A stretch of 64,000 bases of DNA from Dasypus novemcinctus (Eukaryota > Chordata > Mammalia > Cingulata > Dasypodidae). Where the stretch lies: positions 73,919,147-73,983,146 of the forward strand of contig NC_080694.1 in assembly GCF_030445035.2 (NCBI RefSeq). The letters are read 5' to 3'. The notes under the pieces were generated by a model that saw nothing but the letters and a program-made list of their open reading frames with translations, was not told the DNA's origin and made no database searches. Positions 55,605-64,000 of the stretch are shown in pieces. The position numbers and the translations under genes are program-made. Within the stretch, counting starts at the first letter, position 1, and every line of letters starts with the position of its first letter.

Positions 55605-57680
55605 CGTATTTGAAACTTTCCACCATTTGTTGAAGAGACTGTCCTTTCCCCACTGGGTTAGGGGAAGCCGTTTTCATGAGCACGTGCACCTGTGGTTCTA
55701 TTTCTGCTCTTTATTATGTTCATTGGCCTACACTGCCCTGAGCTGCTACTGGAGCTCCTAGAAAGTTTTCAGATCTGCTCCGTGGATCCTCCACATTTCT
55801 TCTTAAAAACATTTAAGGCATTTAACTAATCTGTTTCATCTGTGTATCTTTCTGAACACTAGAGGAACAACTGAGTGAGAAGCTGGAATCTGATGAGATA
55901 AAAGTGCCTGGACAGAACTTTTTAGGAGCAATGCTTCCATAACTTGTTGAGCTTCCTTTTCCTGTTATTTTATTTTTAAAGTTGAAATAGGTATTTTTTT
56001 TAAAAAACATTTTGGCTATTCAAAGTCCTTTGTGCTTCCATATAAATTGTAGTATCAGCTTGTCAATTTCTTTTCAGAAGCCTGCCATGATTTTGATTGG
56101 AATTGTATTTAATCAATAAGCCAATTTGGGGAGATCTGATACCTTAATAATCAATATTCCATTTCTTGACATGGTATTTCTCCACATTTATTTACGATTT
56201 ACTTCTTTCCTTCTGCAGTACTTTTGGATTTCAGTGTAGAGATCTTGCATGCTTTCTGTAAATTGATATAGTCATTTTATTATTATGCTATTGTAAATTG
56301 AACTTCTAATTTTCATTTTCCTAATTTCACTTTGTGTGTAGAAATAAAAGTGACTTTTGTATATTGTCCTTGAAACCTTCAATCTTGCTATGCTCACTAA
56401 TCTAGGAACATTTTTTCCTAAAGGATTTGCTGTCACACAATCCTGTCACCTGCAAAATGAGACACTTTCTCTTCTGTTTTATAAACTGTATATCTGTTAT
56501 TTCCTTTGCTTGACAGTATATTGTGTAGTAATAGTGGCACGATTGCACAGTCTTTCCTTGTTCTTGATCTTAGAAAGTGTTTAGGCTTGTGTGATAAAAT
56601 ATGCTGATACCTGTAGATTTTTCACAGATGCCCTTTATCACCTTGGAGAAGTTGCCTTATATTCCTAGTGTACTGAGAAATTTATTATCAAAGAATGTTC
56701 ACTTTTAAAATGCTTTTTCTACATGGAGTTGGTCTTATTGTTATTGTACTTTATTCTGTTAAATGATAAATTAGATTACTTTTCATGTATTCGTCCCTAC
56801 TTGCATCAGGGATAAAACTTCCTTGGTCATGATGTCTTATCATTTTAAAGTTATTTTGGATTCAATTTGCTTCTTTTTGAAAAGGGCTCCTGAGAGATAT
56901 TGCTATAAAGTGTTTGTATTACTAAGTGTTCTCTATGGAAATGGATTTTTATAGAAGTTGTCTCACGTGACTGTAGGGATGGGCAAGTCCAAATGCCAAA
57001 TTCCAAAGGGCAGGCTGCAAACTGGGAGCTCCAGTGAAGGTTTTCCGTGAATTTCCCAGGAGAAGCTGGCAGAATTAGAGATGGAAATTCCCTCTTCTGC
57101 CTGCTGACACCATCACTTCTCCTTTTAAGGCCTTGAATGATTTGATGAGACGTCTGTCATTGTTGAAGGCAAAATCCTCAGCTGATTGTAGATGTCAGCA
57201 GCCACAGATGCCATCAATGTACTGATGACTTAAATCCATGAAATGTCCTCACAGTAACAATCAGGCCAGTGCCTGCTTGACCAAACAAGTGGACACCACA
57301 GCCTGGCCCAGTTGACCCATGAACTTCACCACCACAATCTTCTTTTGATACCATTCTCAGATTTTGGTAATGCCCCACAAAATGATTTGGAAAGTCTTTT
57401 TCTCCTTCTCTATTTCATCTAAGAATTATCACAGTAGTAATATAAATTCTTGCTTAAATGTATGGTAGAATTCAACAGTAATTCACTTGAGCCTGCAGTT
57501 TCCTTTGTGGGATCATTTCTGATTATGAATTTAATTTCTTTAATTGATACATGGCTATTCCACATTTCCTATTTTTGATTCAGTTTTGATCGTTTGTCTC
57601 TTTAAAGGAAATTGTCCATTTTGTCTCAGTTATCAAGTATATTGGTGTAAGTTGTTTCTATTTGTCCTTTATTATCAATT
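55605..57680 (-). mobile_element. Old L1 ORF2 fragment, right arm
   Basis: Mirror of 48060-50095; antisense phrases 'CACCATTTGTTGAAGAGACT' and 'TGATTTTGATTGGAATTGTA' are typical of L1 ORF2. The inserted unnamed repeat is at about 56950-57370. Confidence 0.6.
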
Positions 57681-57942
57681 TCAGGCTATAAATTTACATT
57701 TAAATACTTTTTGCCAATGTTAAGTTTATTTTGAAAACTACAAAATGTGGCATATCCCAGGTCCAAGTGCTTTGGGAACAGTCCCCAGCCCTGCATCATG
57801 GCCTGCCCCACCCCTCTAAGGCCTGTCACCCCACTCTCTCTCCAGCCTCTCCCCAAGACCCTGGCCTGATTCCACCCCAAGACAGGACTGGCAGGGTGAG
57901 GGGTTATTATTTATTTTTACCCTATCTCATCCCAGAGGGACT

Positions 57943-58140
57943 CTAAGTAACAACAACAAAAACCACACAGAACAAGAGTTTCAAAATTAAGTAAGAGTCT
58001 AAATTGGCCTGAAGTGAAAGTAAAGCCAGAAAAACACAAAGTGAAACAGGAATATGTTTAGCAGCCACATATTGCCATAACCTTTCACCCTCTAACTCCA
58101 GAGGATCCCTGAACTTGGCTCTGAGTTTCCTGGGATCCAA
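57943..58140 (-). other. 65-codon frame, right-arm copy
   Basis: Same length as 47592-47789, with two residue changes (V to D and I to L in the hydrophobic half). Function unknown. Confidence 0.25.
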
Positions 58141-58317
58141 TGCAAAGAGGAAAGTTAGTGAAAATACCCAAAATATACAGGTTAGAGTTAGTCACAAGAA
58201 ACCTGGTAACGCCTTACTGACACTGGAGAGAGGGTCTTTCCTGGAGGTTGCCAAGAGGACACTATGGATGTAGTGAAAAGTTTCCCCAACGTTATCCCGT
58301 CCACAGGTACGGCAGCA

Positions 58318-58857
58318 CAGGTGCACCTCGGAGATGGGGGGGGGGGGTTCAATTCCAGGCCACGGCAGTAAAGAGAAAGTTGCAATAAAATGAGACACTC
58401 AGACTTTTTGGTTTTGAGACATTATAGAACTTATACTTACACTATACTATAGTCTAGCAAGGGTGCAATAAATGGCTTTATGTCTAAAAAACAATGTACA
58501 TACCTTAATTAAAAATGCTTTATTGCTAAAAAATGCTACCACTTCCTGAGCCCTCAGCCTTCTTTTGCTGGTACAGGGTCCTGTCGCGATGGTGACGGCT
58601 GCTGATCAAGTGGAGGCTGCTGAAGGGCGGGGGGCTGTGGGGATTTCTTCAAGTAAGACAAGGAAGTTGGCCACATTCATTGACTTTCTTTCACTAAAGG
58701 TATCTCTGTAGCATGCGATGCTGTTTGATAGTGCTTTACACAGAGTAGAACTTCTTTCAAAGCTGGACTCATTTTCTTATACCTGCCACTTCTTTATCAA
58801 CTAAGTCTGTGTAATGTTCTAAATCTTTGGTGACTTTTCAATAATGTTCACAGCATC
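58318..58857 (-). mobile_element. Tigger1-like DNA transposon 3' end, right arm
   Basis: Mirror of 46873-47416, with a G-run expansion at about 58337-58349 where the left arm has a C-rich stretch. Confidence 0.85.
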
Positions 58858-58979
58858 TTTTAAAAATTTGTTTATTAACAATTTTATTTCAAATTTACAA
58901 AAATAAAAGAACAGAAAAAGGTAACTCAACAAATCACGGGAAAACTACCCCTTAAAAATTCTTTTTCAGGCACATTTTC

Positions 58980-60243
58980 ACCCCAACTTTTTTTTTCTTC
59001 TTTATTCCTTTTTAAATGTTACATTAAAAAAATATGAAGTCCCCATACACCCCCCATCCCTCTCAACCCATTCCTCCCATATCAACCACCTCTTCCATCA
59101 TTGTGGCACATTCACTGCACCTGGTGAACACATTTTGGAGCACTGCTGAACCACATGGACAGTAGTCTACATTGTAGTCTACACTCTCCCGCAGTCCACA
59201 CAGTGGACTGTGGCAGAACACACAATGTCCAGCATCTGTCCCTTCAGTACCACCCAGGACAACTCCAAATCCTGAAAATGCACCCACATCATATCTCTTC
59301 TCCCCTCTCTACCTAATTGGAACTGCTAGGTCAGGTGCTCCTCTAGTGTTCAGACAGACACACAGAAACACACATTACTTAAATGATGTAGTCAAGGCCT
59401 CTGTATAATTCTGAAAAAAGAGGAAAAATAAAATTATTTAATCATTTTCATATCTCACAAAACCAAATCCCATATTCCTTTTCTTACCTTTAATAGAATT
59501 AATATGGTACCAATTTTGCTTTTGTTACAAAAACCTTACAATGTTGTTAACTATATCCCATAAATTGTATTAATTATATTTTCTCATGTATCCCCACATA
59601 CTTAACACCCTGTTGTAGATGAACATTTCTGTATTTGTATTATTAACCACAATCCTCACCTATTCCCAACATCATTGTTATATGTTCCCCATATTATCTT
59701 CCAGCTGTCCTCCAACTAACATGAATCTTCCTAGACTACTGGTTTCAGCCACAATCACATTCCTAAATCAGCAGTGTAACAGTCACTATAGTATGTTACC
59801 ATCAAGTCCAGCCATTACCACATACTTATGTTGGACCTTATTAAACAATTGACATACATCCAACATCTTCACCCCTTTTAATCCCACATTACATCTCCCA
59901 CCAATCTACACTTCAGAGTGCAAATCCATTATTCTAATCATTATATTTAGTTAATATTAGTGAGACCTTACAATAGTCATCCTTGTGTGTCTGGCTTATT
60001 TCACTCAACGTAATATCCTCAAGCTTCCTCCATTTGTCTTGTGCTTCCCCAGTTGATTTCTTCTTACAGCTGAGAAATACTCCATTGTGTGAATATTCCA
60101 CTTGTTGTTTATCCATTCATCAGTTCAGGACACTTAGGTTGTTTCCATCTTTTAGCAATTGTGAATAAAGCTGCTGTGAATATCAGAGTGCAAATAGCTG
60201 TTCATGTCCTTGCTTTCAGTTTATCTGAATATATTCCTAGTAG
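58980..60243 (-). mobile_element. L1 3' UTR and ORF2 end, right arm
   Basis: Mirror of 45483-46740. It stops abruptly at 60243, whereas the left L1 continues to 43155, which marks the outer breakpoint of the duplication. Confidence 0.85.
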
Positions 60244-60244
60244 T

Positions 60245-61770
60245 AGCTCCTGAGTCCTTCTGACATGTCCCCATGGTTTTATGTTTTGGGCAATACTCAT
60301 CTTCTTGCATCCCACATGCTCCAGACTCATCTTATATATTTCCTCCCCCAGCCCTAGATTCAGCCTTTTCTGCAAGGAGCCTTGGTTCAGCTTTGAGACA
60401 ATGGTATTAGAAATTGAGGTCTAGGCACTGGTTTGCTCATTGCTGTTGGGGCATCATTGCTTCTAGGCCCTCAGCAGGGAGAACTAGGAAATGTGTGTGT
60501 ATACCAGTGCACGTGTAACACATCTATCATACATATATATATACACATACATTAATATTTATACTAAAGTGTATTATGATAAACACACATTGATTCCATG
60601 TCTCCCACTCTAATCCCATATCATGTATTTCATTTTTAATTTCCCCTTTGCAAATCTGTAACCTCCCAATCCTACTGTGAGAAATTTGGCTCACTCCACC
60701 TAAGATATATTAATATTCATTATTCTGTCCTCATACATACAGACAGTGATTTCAGGTTTGCCCCTACCTCATGAGAAAGAACTTTACCAGCTACAGTCAG
60801 TGCTTGTGCATAGTTGCTTTTGTCTTCCCTCTTACAGTTTCCAGCCAGCTCCAAAGGTCCTCAGTCCAGCAGCTCCTCCCCCTCCTTCAGTGAGCTCCTG
60901 CCCTGCACCTGTGATACAGCTGGATCCTTCTGCCACCGTCTGCAGACATCCTGGGGCTCCCTGCCTGCTGGGAAGGTTTTTTAATGTTTGTACACTTAAG
61001 TGTTATTCTTTGTGCTGTAAGGTTTATGGAATTAGATACTTGGGTGGTGTCATGTATCCACCCTACAGTACCACACAGAGTAGGGCCAGGGCCCTATAAT
61101 CCCTTGGCTTCACCTAAACAACACTTCCCCTCCCCAAGGTCTTGGCAACCAGGGATCTGCTCTCAGCATCTACAGTCTTACCTTCCCAGAATTTCATGAA
61201 GATGGAACCAGACACTGTGGAGCCTTCCCAGAGTGGCTTCCTTCACTAGCAATGTGCATTTCCAATTGATCCATGTAGTTGCCTGTATTAACAGCTCATT
61301 CCTCCTGATTGCTGAGTAGTGCTGTGTACTGTGGATCAATGCACTGCCACCAATTCTTTTACCAGGTACCGTGGACTGAACCCAGAACCTCCGCCGTGGG
61401 AAGCAGGTGCTCAACCCACTGAGTGACACCAGCTCCCCAACCACCCGCTGTTTAATCCACTCACATGCAGAAGGACACGGGGTTGCTTAAAGTTTGGGAA
61501 ATTAATAATTCAGCTGCTTTGAACATTTCTGTACATGTTTTTACCTAAATATATGGTTTTTTTTTTTAGAAATAGATGCATCTTGTAATGGCCAATAAAT
61601 ATGTTTTTAAATTAGATGAGCAACACCGGGGAGAGGCATTGCTGGGTCGTAAGTTAAGTCCATGCTTAGCTTTTCAGAACCCACCAAATGCCTCCGTGGT
61701 GGCTGCACCCTTTGGCCTTCCTACCAGCAGGGAGTGTGGGTTCCTGGGCCCCACGTTCTTGTCAGTGCAG
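60245..61770 (-). mobile_element. Old L1 (antisense): parts A and B and ORF2 end, uninterrupted copy
   Basis: Starts GCTCCTGAGTCCTTCTGACA (part A), passes through AGGAAATGTGTGTGTA at 60486 into part B (60502-60803), then the remaining UTR and ORF2 end ('GTGTCATGTATCCACCCTAC', 'GGCTTCCTTCACTAGCAATG', 'ATTAATAATTCAGCTGC'). The order agrees with the old L1M 3' end as I know it, so this copy appears ancestral. A SINE lies at 61362-61438. Confidence 0.65.
61362..61438 (-). mobile_element. DAS-type SINE (short form)
   Basis: B-box complement GGACTGAACCC, A-box complement GCTCAACCCACTGAG. Inserted in the old L1. Confidence 0.85.
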
Positions 61771-61771
61771 G

Positions 61772-62470
61772 TGTCACCACTCGTGACAGACTGAAAATCA
61801 CCTCCCAACCCACCAGTGACCTCCACATCCTAATCCCTGGACCCTGTGAATATTACTTTCTATGGCAAAAGGGGTCTTTGCATCTGTAATTGATGTAGAG
61901 ATGGAGATTAGCCAGGATTATCCCCATGGGCCCCAGGAGTGATCACATGGATCTCAGAACAGGGAAGGAGGGGGAGATGTTACCACACCCAGAGGAGAAG
62001 GTGACGAGAAGACGGAGCAGAGATCTGACGATGTTGGCCTTAAGGTTAGAGCAATGCAGCCAGAAGCCAAGGAGAGCTGCATCCACCAGAAATGGAAGAG
62101 GCAAGACACAGGTTCTCTCTGCTGGAGCCTCCAGAGGGAGCCAGGCCTGGCTGACAGCTTGATTCCAACCAGGGACGTTGATTTTGGGTTTCTGGCCTCC
62201 ATAATTGCAAGAACATAAATTTCTCTTGTTTAAAGCCACCAAATGGGGAGCAGAGGTGGCTCAAGTCATTGGGCACTTCCCTCCCACATGGGAAGTCCTG
62301 GGTTCAGTTCCTGGTGCCTCCTAAAAAAACAGACAAGCACAAAACGAACTGACACACAGAGCAGACAGCAAGCACAAACACCAAACAGGGGGGAAGTAAA
62401 TAAATAAAATAAAGCCACCAAAGGTGTGAAAATTTGTTCCACTGGTAATAGGAAATGAACCCACCAGTGT
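61772..62470 (+). repeat. MaLR/MLT-like LTR fragment with nested SINE
   Basis: Phrases 'CTTTCTATGGCAAAAGGGGT', 'TTTGCATCTGTAATTGATG', 'TAAATTTCTCTTGTTTAAAG' and 'GGTAATAGGAAATGAA' resemble a MaLR-type mammalian LTR on the plus strand, inserted in the antisense old L1. Family name uncertain. Confidence 0.4.
62244..62409 (+). mobile_element. DAS-type SINE (DAS-I-like)
   Basis: Head GGGGAGCAGAGGTGGCTCAA, B box GGGTTCAGTTCC, short body and an AAATAAATAAAATA tail. Perfect 13-bp duplication TAAAGCCACCAAA at 62231-62243 and 62410-62422. Confidence 0.93.
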
Positions 62471-62668
62471 ATTTTATTTTATTGTAGCCATTCTAACAGG
62501 TGTGTGCAGGGCATCTCGTGGTGGTTTCATCTGCTCTTCCCTAATGACAGTGACGCTGAGCGTGTTTTAGGTGCTTATTTGCCACCTGTGTATCTTCTTT
62601 TCTGAGGTGTCTGTTCAGACTTTAGCCCAGTTAAAAATTGGGTCATTTTCTTATTGTGGAGTTTTTTC
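62471..62668 (-). mobile_element. Old L1 ORF2 end, continued
   Basis: 'CCATTCTAACAGGTGTGTGC', 'GCTTATTTGCCACCTGTGTA' and 'GGTGTCTGTTCAGAC' are antisense L1 ORF2 phrases. The next phrase, TTGAGTTTTAAGAGTTC, is displaced to 63570 by later insertions. Confidence 0.75.
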
Positions 62669-62899
62669 AAAGTTTTTACAGTCAATTTTATTGATACATA
62701 TTAATAAAGCAATCCTTCCAAAGTGTACAATCAGTGGTACTTGGCATAATCACACATTGTTGTGCTTTCATCACTTGAGTCAATATTTGGGTGTTTTCAT
62801 TACTTTAATAAAAATAATAATAAATGAAAAACAAAAAACCTAACCCTTAATAATCGCCACACAATCTCCCTACCCTTTCCAAGAGAGACCTAGCATCTA
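62669..62899 (-). mobile_element. L1-like 3' UTR insertion
   Basis: 'GTCAATTTTATTGATACATA' and 'AAGTGTACAATCAGTGG' resemble an antisense L1 3' UTR. Weakly supported. Confidence 0.35.
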
Positions 62900-63275
62900 T
62901 TGGTTTCTTTTTCCTCCCCTGTCCCCCACCCTGCTACTTTGCTGTCTGTGTCCATTCACTGTGTGATCTTCTGTATCTATTTCTCTTTTTGTCTTCTTTT
63001 CTCATTTTTCTCCTCTAGGATTCACCAGGAGTCGATCTTGGGGACCTCCAATGTGGAGAGAGGTTCCCTGTCACTTGCATCACCTCAGTTCCTGGTTACT
63101 GCTGCATCTCCCCTTGACTCTTCCTTTTGTCTCTTTAGTTGCATCATCATCTTGCTGCGTGGCTTACCTGGTTTACCACATGGGCACACCTTGATCAGGA
63201 GGTCCCAGGGACTGAACCAGGTACTCCATTAGGGTAGACAGAAGCCCAATCACTTGAGCCACATCTGCTTCCCTC
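62900..63275 (-). mobile_element. DAS-type SINE with long body (antisense)
   Basis: The head complement at 63195-63275 contains GGGACTGAACCAGG (B box) and CAATCACTTGAGCCACATCT (A box). The body extends to about 62900. More diverged than the other DAS copies. Confidence 0.65.
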
Positions 63276-63514
63276 AGTTTCCATCTAACTCATTTGTATT
63301 TACATTTTGTATAGATTGAGTCAAACAAAAACAGAAACCACAATGATGGAACCTACACTTGGACCCAGGCTTTCTGGTGGCAAAGATGAAGTTGCTTCAG
63401 TGTCTTGGCTGAATTACAGCCCTTTTCACCTACAGCACTTGCTGTGAGAGTCCCTATGGGAACACCATGGTGCACCTGAGAAGGGTGCTGAGAATAATTT
63501 AAAGAACTTCTTAG
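63276..63514. other. Unassigned sequence between two SINEs
   Basis: No recognisable frame or repeat. Lies within the gap that splits the old L1. Confidence 0.4.
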
Positions 63515-63569
63515 AGGAAGCAGATATGGCTCAAGCAATTGAGCTCCTGCCTACCATATGAGAGGACTG
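63515..63569 (+). mobile_element. Truncated DAS SINE head
   Basis: GGAAGCAGATATGGCTCAAG begins a DAS head that stops after the anticodon-side region. The old L1 resumes immediately after. Confidence 0.7.
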
Positions 63570-63662
63570 TTGAGTTTTAAGAGTTCTTTATGTATTCTGG
63601 GCAGAAATCCTCTATCAGAAATGTGATCTGAAATATTTTATCCCTGTGGCTTGAGCCAATGA
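63570..63662 (-). mobile_element. Old L1 ORF2 fragment, resumed
   Basis: TTGAGTTTTAAGAGTTCTTT and CCTCTATCAGAAATGTG continue the antisense ORF2 that breaks off at 62668, giving an independent measure of the intervening 900-bp insertions. Confidence 0.75.
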
Positions 63663-63664
63663 TA

Positions 63665-64000
63665 AAATGTAAGCTCTCAAGAGAAAATGAGAATTTTGGA
63701 AAACTGGTATCCATCACCCTAAGCTTGACAGCTTTCCAATACACACACATTTTCTGGTGGGATCTGTGTTCATTTTAGAAGTGTGACTTTTAGCAATATA
63801 TACAGAAATGTGTGAACACTGAAAGATCTATTTAACCCAGTGGGCCAATGTGCTACTTTAAAATTTTCATGCATTAGTACAAAATCCATTTAATGTGCAA
63901 AGACAAATCTGAGGATTTCCATGTCATAAGATGAAATATTCAACAATGATTTCAGACTGCAACTCACCTACAAGTGCAACTACACTTGTGTGCTTTTAGT
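63665..64000 (+). pseudogene. Possible hAT-type (ZBED-like) transposase fragment
   Basis: Read on the plus strand with stops ignored, short stretches (for example after 'CTTGACAGCTTTCC', and the QLTYK-like part at about 63957) recall the C-terminal region of domesticated hAT transposases. All frames are broken and the window ends inside it. Low certainty. Confidence 0.3.

Larger units (their letters stand above)
53965..60243 (-). repeat. Right arm of the inverted duplication
   Basis: Reverse complement of 45483-51400, starting at AGTTTATTAGAAAAAAAC (counterpart of 51400 and back) and ending at ATTCCTAGTAG, where L1 ORF2 sequence stops and part A of the old L1 begins. It contains about 390 bp (54924-55313) missing from the left arm. 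The left arm has about 35 bp extra at 50505-50545 (a local duplication of CCCCTCCCCT...). Confidence 0.93.

Noticed and set aside
45483-60243. Inverted repeat as a hairpin-type mobile element or viral genome end
   Set aside because: The arms contain ordinary old repeats (Tigger1, L1) with no terminal motifs or transposase of their own, so a genomic rearrangement fits better.

Overview
The window is mammalian nuclear DNA, very probably from an armadillo (Xenarthra, Dasypus lineage). The main reason is a large set of tRNA-derived SINEs whose heads and bodies match DAS elements, the SINEs described from the nine-banded armadillo. A lineage-type L1 3' UTR also recurs at least eight times. There is no bacterial or organellar signature. 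Ordinary genes are scarce: the only recognisable host coding sequence is a decayed TRIM26-like RING/B-box gene at about 29.9-30.5 kb. There is also an orphan CpG island at 4.6-5.25 kb and two GC-rich blocks (6.4-8.4 kb and 24.1-26.4 kb) that I cannot assign.

Layout. 0-2 kb: old L1 fragments around a 48-bp minisatellite. 2.2-5.5 kb: two SINEs, unassigned sequence and the CpG island. 5.5-10 kb: L1 3' ends and GC-rich unique DNA. 10.2-20.2 kb: an L1 3' UTR split by an 8.76-kb ERV-type insertion with matching LTRs. That insertion has itself taken in three further LTRs and a SINE, and one of the three LTRs carries yet another LTR inside it. 20.2-24 kb: a solo LTR and an antisense L1 ORF1 remnant. 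24.1-26.4 kb: CpG-rich block with a nine-copy 41-bp minisatellite. 27-28.6 kb: antisense L1 3' UTR. 28.6-30.6 kb: MIRs, satellites and TRIM26-like exons. 30.8-39.8 kb: a complete but inactivated gammaretrovirus-like provirus (LTR-gag-pro-pol-env-LTR), with a tRNA-Pro-like primer site and a 4-bp target duplication, in the same orientation as the TRIM26-like exons. 43.1-46.7 kb: an L1 ORF2 plus 3' UTR holding two nested SINEs.

45.5-60.8 kb is the most unusual part: a large inverted duplication with arms of about 5.9 and 6.3 kb. The arms share a Tigger1 fragment, an old L1 ORF2 fragment and a GC-rich module. They are joined through a 2.6-kb centre. In that centre one piece of an old L1 (A) is repeated directly and the adjacent piece (B) is repeated inverted, relative to an uninterrupted copy at 60.2-60.8 kb. 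The pattern looks like a chain of template switches during replication rather than a simple palindrome.

I saw no CRISPR array, operon or genuine tRNA/rRNA gene. No new enzymatic or defence system is visible. The novelty lies in rearrangement history and in the provirus/TRIM arrangement. Repeat family names come from recognising consensus-like wording by eye, not from a database search.
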